A stretch of DNA of 64,000 bases from Leishmania martiniquensis (lineage: Eukaryota > Euglenozoa > Kinetoplastea > Trypanosomatida > Trypanosomatidae): NCBI RefSeq assembly GCF_017916325.1, contig NC_090141.1, positions 326,001 to 390,000 on the forward strand. The letters are read 5' to 3'. The first letter of the stretch is position 1; the number at the start of each line of letters is the position of its first letter. Below the pieces are notes generated by a model that was not told where the DNA came from, made no database searches, and saw nothing but the letters and a program-made list of their open reading frames with translations. A program made the translations under genes and the position numbers. Positions 55,301-62,583 of the stretch are shown one piece after another.

Positions 55301-55422
55301 ATACGTACGAGGCGAGCGCGACGCCGCGCGAGCCGTGCATGAAGGCGTGCAGCAGCAAGACCAGTAATGCTGGCCACCGGGTGACATTCTGCAGCGGGGA
55401 CACCGAATTCGGCGTCTTTTAG
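52309..55422 (+). CDS. Leucine-rich-repeat protein with two GRDP/DUF1399-like modules and MGC acylation motif
   Basis: 1037 residues if started at ATG 52309. I prefer this over ATG 52291 because it gives MGCKHSSH, a textbook N-myristoyl (Gly2) plus palmitoyl (Cys3) site that would tether the protein to a membrane or flagellum. Residues about 45-427 hold LRRs (for example LTLSNNRLYVLAKELPMLSN, LRELDIDHNRFQRFPEVLVR, LDISGNAFTF), with an acidic Ser-rich insertion at about 285-347. Residues about 460-660 resemble a GRDP/DUF1399 module: RYIFFLAIQAANYDAVIIPP then LDVMILHYAQLTVHPLEYRTDC. About 690-957 resembles a second one: FHMNRCFLLHEASLWKADLD, then PTIGIVFMLHAHRTSHIKYY. Those families keep a P-x-hydrophobic-D-hhhHhH-x-h-x-P-x-x-Y pattern. 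Function unknown; LRRs suggest a scaffold. Confidence 0.85.
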   Translation: MGCKHSSHTMSGSSSIAGSARDAIEDAGSTSSIFGSGVHVGRSGNVDLSGRDLDVLGPHMVKAIQEDGLHRTATSLTLSNNRLYVLAKELPMLSNLRELDIDHNRFQRFPEVLVRLPRLWRINASFNPIDSARGFDVLPRLLSLRSLTVRDCGLKEIPMAVIQCEVLEELDVGNNPEIKITGVALHRLGRLKKLGVARCNLGGRTLPNSIKCMRLTALDISGNAFTFTDPHFFGKNLPRSLTELHLAGMRLTAPPAVVSLLKKLSFLDLAENPIETLDVLAGRVVKRLPRASSNGTVTTTGTSGLSEAPEDAENELEEEETATHMSGGSATASTSRASLSRASKEGIVSHVTHPIPLKRLSLRACNLRMVPKYFHKLDQIEDLDLSENESLDDPNMTLFSLQKLVTLNIVGCPFAEDPSQSRNEWFDISKLRDLRSIQWEVWKSEHNMSPYRTKIPIELCALRLRTLNEVPLRKNLFTGDIVETVINLLSDGYFKVDLSVDEMILHSHIATVKAFTEGEHFFFPKSVTEAPNIACGISPAALGQVHLRVSISRYIFFLAIQAANYDAVIIPPLDVMILHYAQLTVHPLEYRTDCEAVCGRILDCNYRAFFAEQKRHPAEAKSVVDASRRIWNLMVRSAQRDLAWLRYDFWDKRLRASAAHSTHDGGTAAAAGAASSGDHAALPSALPLLVGRTAAEVHQDWEAMMSIDSAHDLAGVLDQAITSHFSEKGEAPFAASIQQFFHMNRCFLLHEASLWKADLDWNRYVKFLTLYAYRRAVLEGGVACAAESIADEEGNLAEPVRTTSMLGKRYDCMDNRSIDDVSKYLPKPQESGAQAAVDGVPENSVEPDYVPQTRTVSGITRRPLTSPLQPRKPNKRLAMVRQLTDDPVPTIGIVFMLHAHRTSHIKYYQSLSLFAIENVDVVWGGEDDRMLKQTQDAWMALYDEAYVIESRFVPLGYRVRDGVLMPTTDRNGTANSAARGDPFAAKNTLGAAKQKHLYTYEASATPREPCMKACSSKTSNAGHRVTFCSGDTEFGVF

Positions 55423-57173
55423 GGCAGCTTTGAAGACGGGAGGAGGGGGGAGGAGGCAGCGAGCACGCGAGACGGGGAGGGGACGCAGATGAGCTGGGTC
55501 GCCGGCGCTCACTTGCAGGCACGGCGCATCTGCGTGCTTCGTGTCTGTAGCGGAATCGGCGAGAAGGACCAGAGCCTCCACGCGGTCGATCCGCGCGTGA
55601 TCTGACGTGTCTGCGCAAGGCGTCCCCTCTCGGCTTCAGCGGTGCGTTTCTTCTCCGAACTGTATCGTGCGCGCCTCACGCGCTGGCGCGTGCGCCGATT
55701 CTTTCCCTAAAAGCGAAGATTGGCATGATCACGCATATTCTGCCTCGCCCCTCTCTCCCTCTCTATCGTGCATGCCTCCCTCCCCCACCCGTCCACTCAC
55801 ACGCCTCTCGCCCCCGACCCTTTTCCGCTGTTCTCTCCCACCCACCCACCCCCTTGACCGGCTGCAGTGCCAGCGCCCTGACAGACTCTTCGGAGTTGGC
55901 GTCGATGCTGACATGCGTGTCTGTGTGCACCATCGTCTCTGGCGCGCTTCCCAAGTCATTCGTCTGCGCAGTTTGGCGAGAGGGGTGGGACAGTGAAGAG
56001 GACAGAGACAGCGATGAGCTCTGTGTGCTGCCGGACACATGCCGGCTAGGAGGAGGCTTGGGGGAATGGTGGGAAGGGAGGAGGGGTAAAAAAAAAGTGG
56101 GTGTTGGAGTACAGCGGCGCACGCGAAACACATCAGGGTGTGGGGGGGTTGCCATCCTTTGCCGCGCCCCTCCCCTCATCCGCGTGTGCTGTGGTCCGCG
56201 TGTCCGCGTGAAGTTGTCAGGGATGACGTTGGGTGAGTTAGTGAGAAGAGGAGAGTGGGAGTGGGCGCGAAGGCATTGCTTTAAGGCATATTTGTATCGC
56301 TCCGACGTTTTTTTGCTTGCGTGCACCTGCAGACATGAGTGGAGGTCACGCTGTCGCTGTCGTTGCTCGGTCGTGTTATCGACGGGTGGTGGCGGTGGGG
56401 GGCGGAGGTTTGTAACAGCAGCTGCGCTGGGGGAGTGCCCACGCGCGCGCGTGTGTGTATGCGCCACCGAGCCCGCGATGCTGTCTACATATGTGCGTAT
56501 CTTGAAAAGAGACATCTCGACTGGGAAGCAGCAGACGACGATGGCTTCCGCGTGCGGGATCGAAGAGAGTCGGTGTGGGGTGGTGTGCGCGTGTGTGCGA
56601 CGGTGGCGGTGATGGTGGGAAGGGGAGCGAGGCGGAGGCGCGCTCGCAGCTCCACCAGATGTCGTGATGTGTGGCCGCCCTCCACGCCTCTCTCGCCCTG
56701 TACCACCGCAGCCGGCGGCTGAAGGAGACACCACAGCTTATGCGCCACAGCTCTGCGACGCCGATGCTCGCGGCGCATGATTCCTGACCGTCAACCATCA
56801 CGTCCCTCCCTCCCCTCTCATCTCCTCGCTGATCCTTTCGTGCCTCCGTACGGCGCCTCTAACGCTTTCGCCCCCCCTCCACGTCTGTATGCGGTGCGAT
56901 CCGTAGAAGCAACCGTCATCTGATCGCCTCCCTCTCTGACAGGCTCGAGCAATCGTCACGCGTGACACGTAGCATATTGCCGGGCGATCTTAGCTCACTC
57001 CCGCTCGCCTCCCTTAGAATCCGCTCCCCGCTGCTTCGCCGTTGCTCGCCGGGGTCGTCGCGTCCTTCTCGCGCAGCCGCAAGCGCAGTCGACGAGGGCT
57101 CTTGTCAACCGCCTCCTCCACTCCCCTCTCTTTGTTCAGATTCGTATCTTTCAACTGTTTCAGCGCCACCCAG
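55423..57173. other. Intergenic region upstream of WD-Sfi1 gene
   Basis: Py tracts near 55740-55855 including a CCCA repeat, an A9 run near 56089, T7 near 56308, TG-rich stretches, and a strong Py-AG acceptor ending at 57139. ORFs on both strands between 55725 and 56801 are low complexity. Confidence 0.65.
57108..57139 (+). promoter_or_regulatory. Candidate trans-splice acceptor for WD-Sfi1 gene
   Basis: C/T-rich tract followed by TTCAG (AG 57138-57139); a second TTTCAG ends near 57162. Both precede the ATG at 57174 and exclude the upstream TTG-bounded extension. Confidence 0.5.
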
Positions 57174-60100
57174 ATGTACGCGGCTAGAGTGCGTAGCTCC
57201 GGGTCGGCTGCCGCCTCGTCGCTCACTCCGTCACGCCGTCCGAGGCCGTTCAGCACCGGCGGATCCGTCTCGCCCTCTCGCAGGTCGCTCTCGCGAGGCG
57301 CCTCGCCTGCCATGCCGACGGTAGTGCTCGCCGAGAGGGGCCGCAGCATGTCGCCGTCTACGCAAGCGAAGCATCGATCAGGAGTCGCGGAGGACGCGGC
57401 GAAGGCTGTCAGTGGGCGCGCTGCGGCGTCCTCCAGCGTCAATCAGGCCACCGCCAGCGGAGCATCGCCATCTGTGGCAGGTGTGCCGCTCTCGCACTTT
57501 GCGCACGACGGGAAGCGCCTTGAGCCGAACACGTACGAGACAGCCTTTCGCTTCGGGGGCCAGTATAGCCACGTGGTTGTGGCACCTGGTACGGCAACGC
57601 TGTGGTGCGCCAACACCGCATCCGGCGTCATCGACCTCTACAGCTGTGTCACGGGTCAGTTTGTGGTATCGCTCCTCCCGCTGCACGAGGAGCTGGCAGC
57701 GCGGCGGGCGGAGTTGGCGGAGCTGCCACTGAATACGTCGAGTGAAAAGAATGCCATCGGCGGCGCGAAGGGCGCCACGAGTGGGCTGCCTACCTCGCAC
57801 TGGGGCGCCGGGGCCCTCACCCCTCGCAGTCGAGGCCTCGTGCACCCGGGAGGAGGGCGGGGGCTTTCAGCTCCATCACTCGACGTCGCCGCAGGGCATC
57901 GCAACCAGCCGGCGTCCAACAGCCTCTCGCCAGGCAGCCCTGCGTCGGTGTGGGCACACGCGCCTGATGACGACGCCCGTGTCACTGCCATGTGCGCGAC
58001 CGCCACACACGTCTGGATAGGGTTCGAGAACGGCTCCGTCGCCGTCTACGACGCACTTCTTCTGAAGCTCATCACGTTTGGTCGACTACACACTGGCCGC
58101 GTTGTGTCCATCATCGCGCTTTGCACTGCGCAGACGGTCTCCGCGTCTGCGGACGGTCTCCTCATCCTGTGGGACACTGAGCAGCGTGGCTTCGAGGCGG
58201 TAACACGGGTGACGGTGCTGCTGGACGCCGTCCGCGAAGGCGCGAGGGCGCTGTGTGCCATGACATCCGTCCCCCCTGCGACGCGCGTGTGCTGCGGGTT
58301 CGAGTCGGGCGTCATCTATAGCGTCCTGGTCGCGAGCCGGCCGCAGGAGCAGACCGCACCGCAGGCCCTGCGTGCCCACCATGGGCGTGTCAACGACATG
58401 GTTGTTGTGCGTGATGTGCTCTTCACCGCGGCGGAAGACCAGTTGGTGTGCGTGTGGTACTGCCGTGGAGCTGCAGCCGCGCGCGCCAGCAGCGGACACG
58501 GCTCTGAGCGGCCGAGCCTCTTCATGACGGCAACCCGTGACGGTGGCGCTCACTCTGGCGGCAGCATAAAAATTATCACGCGCATCCCTGTCAAGCCGTG
58601 CGTGCGGTGCCTGCTGGCAGAGGAGCAGACATGCAGTGTGTGGGTTGGGTATGCGGATGGCCTCATGGAGCGCTGGAGCGCCAGCGCAGACGACGATTAC
58701 GGCGTGGAGGAGGTGGTGGAGAACGCGCTGGTCGCATCGCTGTTGGCCGGCGGCGGCGGCGACGTGCGTGCTCTCCTGTCACTGAGTGTGGTGCAGACAA
58801 TGCAGTGGCTTGTGCTATCGAGCAACGGCGTGAACAAACTTTGGTACGGGCACAAGAACACGTTAGAGATGGACCTGGCGCACTCCATATCGGCTCTGGC
58901 GCAGGTGGTAGAGCAGGACGCGGAGGACGCCGCAGCGTGGCGGGAGCGGGTGAATCTGCTGCGGCAGAAGGAGCTGGAGCGCAAGGAGAAGTACGTGTGT
59001 ATCCTGGAGCAGCTGAGCGAGCAGCGAGTCTTGCTGCGCCATTATGACATGTGGAAGTGCTCCATTTTTTTTTGTGGCGCGCGGCGCCGGCGAGCCGAGG
59101 CGGTTGCCCGCACGCTCGAGGGGAAGTCTCGACTGCGGTTGATGCGTCGCTTCTTTGGCATATGGGGATCCTTCTACGATGCGGAGCAGCGGCGCATGCG
59201 CCCCCACGTGCTCTCCGTGGCCCTCTCCCGGGTCACAGAGCAGCGGCTGACGCAGGCCCGCTTTCTGCGGTGGCAGGCATACCTCATCCACCGCCAGGTG
59301 CAGCAGAAGGCAGCGCAAAGTGCGCTAGTGCTTTCACGCATGGTGGACGCCGCGATGATCAGCGCATATTTCCACCGCTGGCGCTCGGTGGCAGCGGCGA
59401 CCACCCGGCGGCAGCGCGGCCGCATCTCAGCTCAGCAGCTGACGCTTCTGCAAAGCAAGGCGCAGAGGCAGGTGCTGCAGCGAGTGCTGCGCCAGTGGCT
59501 CGCACACAACACGCAGAAGGAGGGGCAGCGGCCCGTGCCTGCAGTCGCAGCGGCCGTCGTGTCTCACGACGGGCGGCCAGCACCCGGCACTTCGGCACTC
59601 TCGCGCTTAGCTGCCTACTACGCCCAGCTGCTGCTTCAGCGCAGAAGTCTGGAGTCGTTTCAGCGGTGGCGGCGCTGGACAAAGCGGCGCGCTCGGCATG
59701 CGTCGCTCGCGGCGGTGGCGGCTCTTCGTGAGCAGCAGCGGCACCACGAGGCCCGCCTGCGTTTTTTCCTTCGCTGGCGCCAGCGCGTACACGCGCGGCA
59801 TCTGGACGAGAACACGCAGCAGCTGAAGGCGCTCGAGGTGGAACTGCGCCGCGCTGAGGCCGAGCACGGCGATATCTTTGAAAGGCTGCAGCTGCAGCGG
59901 CAGCTGGACCGCGCCCTCGAGCTTCAGGCAGCGGAGGGGGCGCGCTTGGCGCACATCAAAGAGCAGCTGGCCTCTACCGAGCAGACGTGCGCTGACTTGC
60001 GGGCGCGTCAGCAGCAGCAGGGTATCTGCGGCGGTGGTGCTCGCGCGCGCCCCAGCCCGGACGGCAGCCGGCTAGCAACATCAAATGGGGTGTCAACGGG

Positions 60101-60830
60101 CTCCTCTGCTGCTCCAGCGCCAGCAGACGTGTCTCTGCGCTCGTCCGCGGGCCGACTCGCAGGAGCCGAAATGGAGCTCTCCCTGTCAACCACCAGTGAG
60201 GGACTGCCTCCTGCTCAGCACCAGCAGCAGCAGCAGCAGCCTGCTGTGTTGTCGCCCGTGAGCCGCGGCCACATGGCATCGAATGCCGCGTGGTATTGGT
60301 CACTGGTGGATCAGCAGCGCCTGTCACCCATCGTGCTAGCGCATCTGCCGGCGGAGGAGGCAGTGCATCACGTCATGAGCCAGCTGAAGGGGAACGTCGT
60401 CAACCTCTACACTGACCTCACACTATTCCGGCAGGTCAAAGACCGCCGTCGCACCGGCACCTCAACGGCGGGCATTCTCCTTGAGGCCTTTGGGGAGGTG
60501 AAGCGGCTCATTGTGACGACGGTGCGCGGCACCTCGGCCAACGCAGCAGCAGCGGCGTCGGCGGCGGCGCGCATGGTCGGTAAACCGACGCGGTGGCCAC
60601 TCAGCATGGAGGCGCTGGACTCCATTCCGGTGCACCACTGCGCCACGGTGCTGAGCGCCATCAAGACGCTGGTCGTCGCGTACGATCTCCTGCAGTCCGA
60701 AGACATGATTCATGTGCAGGCAACCTGTGAGGAGGTGGTCGCTAACGCAGACTGGGTTTTCCTGATCGCGCGTGCCTGCCACCGGCGCCGGAAGCCGGTG
60801 CCGCCCGTGAACAATCGGCAGCTCATCTAG
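57174..60830 (+). CDS. WD-repeat protein with Sfi1-like tryptophan repeats and coiled coil
   Basis: 1218 residues from ATG 57174. A Ser/Arg-rich head is followed by beta-propeller-like WD repeats (about 108-562; VWIGFENGSVAVYDALLLKL, VVSIIALCTAQTVSASADGL then LILWDTEQ, VNDMVVVRDVLFTAAEDQLV then CVWY, SVWVGYADGLMERWS). Next come seven evenly placed Trp residues at 627, 664, 700, 736, 775, 832 and 868, mostly 36-37 apart, each in an aromatic/basic helix such as LRRFFGIW-, ARFLRW-, AYFHRW- or LRFFLRW-type context. This resembles Sfi1 repeats that bind centrin. A coiled coil (about 870-945), a Gln-rich linker, and a conserved-looking tail (RLSPIVLAHLPAEEAVHHVM onward) complete it. I infer a basal-body, centrosome-like or flagellar role; no partner is visible here. 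Confidence 0.88.
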   Translation: MYAARVRSSGSAAASSLTPSRRPRPFSTGGSVSPSRRSLSRGASPAMPTVVLAERGRSMSPSTQAKHRSGVAEDAAKAVSGRAAASSSVNQATASGASPSVAGVPLSHFAHDGKRLEPNTYETAFRFGGQYSHVVVAPGTATLWCANTASGVIDLYSCVTGQFVVSLLPLHEELAARRAELAELPLNTSSEKNAIGGAKGATSGLPTSHWGAGALTPRSRGLVHPGGGRGLSAPSLDVAAGHRNQPASNSLSPGSPASVWAHAPDDDARVTAMCATATHVWIGFENGSVAVYDALLLKLITFGRLHTGRVVSIIALCTAQTVSASADGLLILWDTEQRGFEAVTRVTVLLDAVREGARALCAMTSVPPATRVCCGFESGVIYSVLVASRPQEQTAPQALRAHHGRVNDMVVVRDVLFTAAEDQLVCVWYCRGAAAARASSGHGSERPSLFMTATRDGGAHSGGSIKIITRIPVKPCVRCLLAEEQTCSVWVGYADGLMERWSASADDDYGVEEVVENALVASLLAGGGGDVRALLSLSVVQTMQWLVLSSNGVNKLWYGHKNTLEMDLAHSISALAQVVEQDAEDAAAWRERVNLLRQKELERKEKYVCILEQLSEQRVLLRHYDMWKCSIFFCGARRRRAEAVARTLEGKSRLRLMRRFFGIWGSFYDAEQRRMRPHVLSVALSRVTEQRLTQARFLRWQAYLIHRQVQQKAAQSALVLSRMVDAAMISAYFHRWRSVAAATTRRQRGRISAQQLTLLQSKAQRQVLQRVLRQWLAHNTQKEGQRPVPAVAAAVVSHDGRPAPGTSALSRLAAYYAQLLLQRRSLESFQRWRRWTKRRARHASLAAVAALREQQRHHEARLRFFLRWRQRVHARHLDENTQQLKALEVELRRAEAEHGDIFERLQLQRQLDRALELQAAEGARLAHIKEQLASTEQTCADLRARQQQQGICGGGARARPSPDGSRLATSNGVSTGSSAAPAPADVSLRSSAGRLAGAEMELSLSTTSEGLPPAQHQQQQQQPAVLSPVSRGHMASNAAWYWSLVDQQRLSPIVLAHLPAEEAVHHVMSQLKGNVVNLYTDLTLFRQVKDRRRTGTSTAGILLEAFGEVKRLIVTTVRGTSANAAAAASAAARMVGKPTRWPLSMEALDSIPVHHCATVLSAIKTLVVAYDLLQSEDMIHVQATCEEVVANADWVFLIARACHRRRKPVPPVNNRQLI

Positions 60831-61537
60831 ACACGAGGCGTGGGTGGGTGCGTTCCCCATCAGCGTGGGTGCGAGTCCCCCCCACTCTCTCTCCTTTCCC
60901 CGCGTACGCCCACGCGATGCATCACTGCTCTGCAGCATTAGAGGTCGTCTGTCGTGTGTCTCAGCTCCGTGTCTTTTTTTCTCCTTGCGGGGCCCAAAGT
61001 GTGCCTCGCGGCAACTTGCGTAAAACCCCGCGCGCGCCCCGGAGGCCCTCTCTCCACCGCGCCAATCCAAGCAGAGAGGAGCGCGAGGAGTGAACTGCCT
61101 CGTCTGTGACGGTACCGGTATACCGCAGCAAACGGCAGTGCTCCGCAGGTGACGGCCAGCCCTTTTTTTTTCTCTGTGACGCGTAGATGGCACTCATGAC
61201 AGCGACCACTCACCCCAGCTCTACTGGGCCCTTTCCCTAACAGCCGCCATGCGGTCGACTCCGTCTCTTCCTCCCTTGCTGGTGCCGGGGTCTCCTGCCT
61301 CTCCTCGGGTGAGAGCGCAGTCCGTGCGCGGTATCGCTTCGCTGCTGTCCTCCTCTCCCACCCCCGCGAGGCGCCAACGCGCGGGCCTCCCTCCGCCCTC
61401 CCCTCCCCTCCACTGCTGCTCCCCCTCTCCTCCCCCGCCTTGTCTGGCAGCGCGCCACCCCTCTGTCTCCCCCTTTTCCTCCGTGCGCCCCTTGCGAGCG
61501 TGGCATCCACGTGCAGTGTGCGGACAAGGCTGTGGAG
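60831..61537. other. Intergenic region upstream of small membrane protein
   Basis: T runs near 60973 and 61161-61169, CGCG-rich patch near 61030, and a C/T-rich tract 61384-61445 followed by GGCAG (AG 61449-61450). Confidence 0.6.
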
Positions 61538-62008
61538 ATGCACTGCATCACCGTCCTCGCAGTTTCTGTGCCGCTAATGGCATGGCTCCTGTGCATTAGC
61601 GCTGGCATGACGGACGGGGTGACCGACTCGCTCTTCACTGCTGCGGCAACATCCTTCAGCGGATCCGTCATGTGGCTGCGCTCTCGCTACATTGCCACGC
61701 TGTATCTGAAAGAGCGTCAAGCACGCAAGCAGTACTTGATGCGCTCCCTGCGTCGCCCACTCGGTGGTGGCGCCGACGCTGCCGGTCGGATCACTGCACC
61801 TCTCTGCGATGCTGACTTAGCCACCGAGGCGGCGAATGAGGAGCAGGGCTCACCTGCGCCACGGCCGCCACGGACAGTGGCGCGTCTCTCACCTGTGCCG
61901 CCAGCCTTCATGGCGTGCTGCTTTTTCTTGCTGAGCATCATCTTCACCACCTCCGCTGCACTGCACGCCATCTGCTATGTGCGAAGTCTCGAAGCGGAGG
62001 AGCCGTGA
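61538..62008 (+). CDS. Small protein with two predicted membrane helices
   Basis: 156 residues from ATG 61538; the frame extends upstream to a GTG only. Hydrophobic segments lie at about 3-24 (ITVLAVSVPLMAWLLCISAG) and about 122-147 (FMACCFFLLSIIFTTSAALH), separated by a basic stretch (RSRYIATLYLKERQARKQYL) and a Pro/Ala-rich loop. The loop side is probably cytosolic by the positive-inside rule. I do not recognise a family. The downstream spacing to the SET gene and the Py-AG signal upstream fit a real small gene, but the length leaves some doubt. Confidence 0.6.
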   Translation: MHCITVLAVSVPLMAWLLCISAGMTDGVTDSLFTAAATSFSGSVMWLRSRYIATLYLKERQARKQYLMRSLRRPLGGGADAAGRITAPLCDADLATEAANEEQGSPAPRPPRTVARLSPVPPAFMACCFFLLSIIFTTSAALHAICYVRSLEAEEP

Positions 62009-62583
62009 CGGGGGAGAGGACTCGGCCCCCCACCCTTTCCACTCTCCTCCACCGCACCGCGGCTGCGCACGAGGAAGCCGACATGAGGCGCAAAAAAAAT
62101 GCGAGCACACTCTGTAGGGGCGCTCCTGCTCCGCTTTTCCTCTCTCGCAGTGCCCCGTCACTTCGCTGCCCCATTAGACAAGGGATGGGGAGGGGGCCGA
62201 CCTGGCTCACCATCAGGAGGCTGATCAACTAACCCCCCCTCCTCTCGCTCCCTCTCCCCTCCACTCGGCTTCACGTCCTGCCCCCGCGATGACGCATGGC
62301 GCGGCGCTGATGGGCAATCTGGGGGCGTCACTGGGCCGTGGCGACCCCTCACGCGCGCGCCTAACCGCCTCCGCGTCGGTCTGCACTTCCTCCGCTGCTT
62401 TCCTCTCCTCCCCGCCGCTTCTCATCGCTTGATGGCGGCACAGCCTCACCGCCTTCGCGCGTCTCACCGGTGAAGTGTTCGAGGTGACGCGCGCTGCCGC
62501 TGGCGACTGCAGCTCTGCCCCTCCACCTTTTTTCTCACGCTCTCTTTTCTCCCCCTCTCTCTCGTGGTGTCTTCTCCGCCATC
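62009..62583. other. Intergenic region upstream of SET gene
   Basis: A8 run near 62092-62099, a C/T tract near 62230-62270, CTGCAG at 62507-62512 and a C/T-rich stretch 62515-62576 with no AG before the ATG. No gene seen. Confidence 0.6.

Noticed and set aside
55763..56734. 323-residue - strand frame in the LRR/WD gap
   Set aside because: His/Thr/Pro repeats from reverse-complemented TG and Py sequence; opposite to the uniform gene direction.
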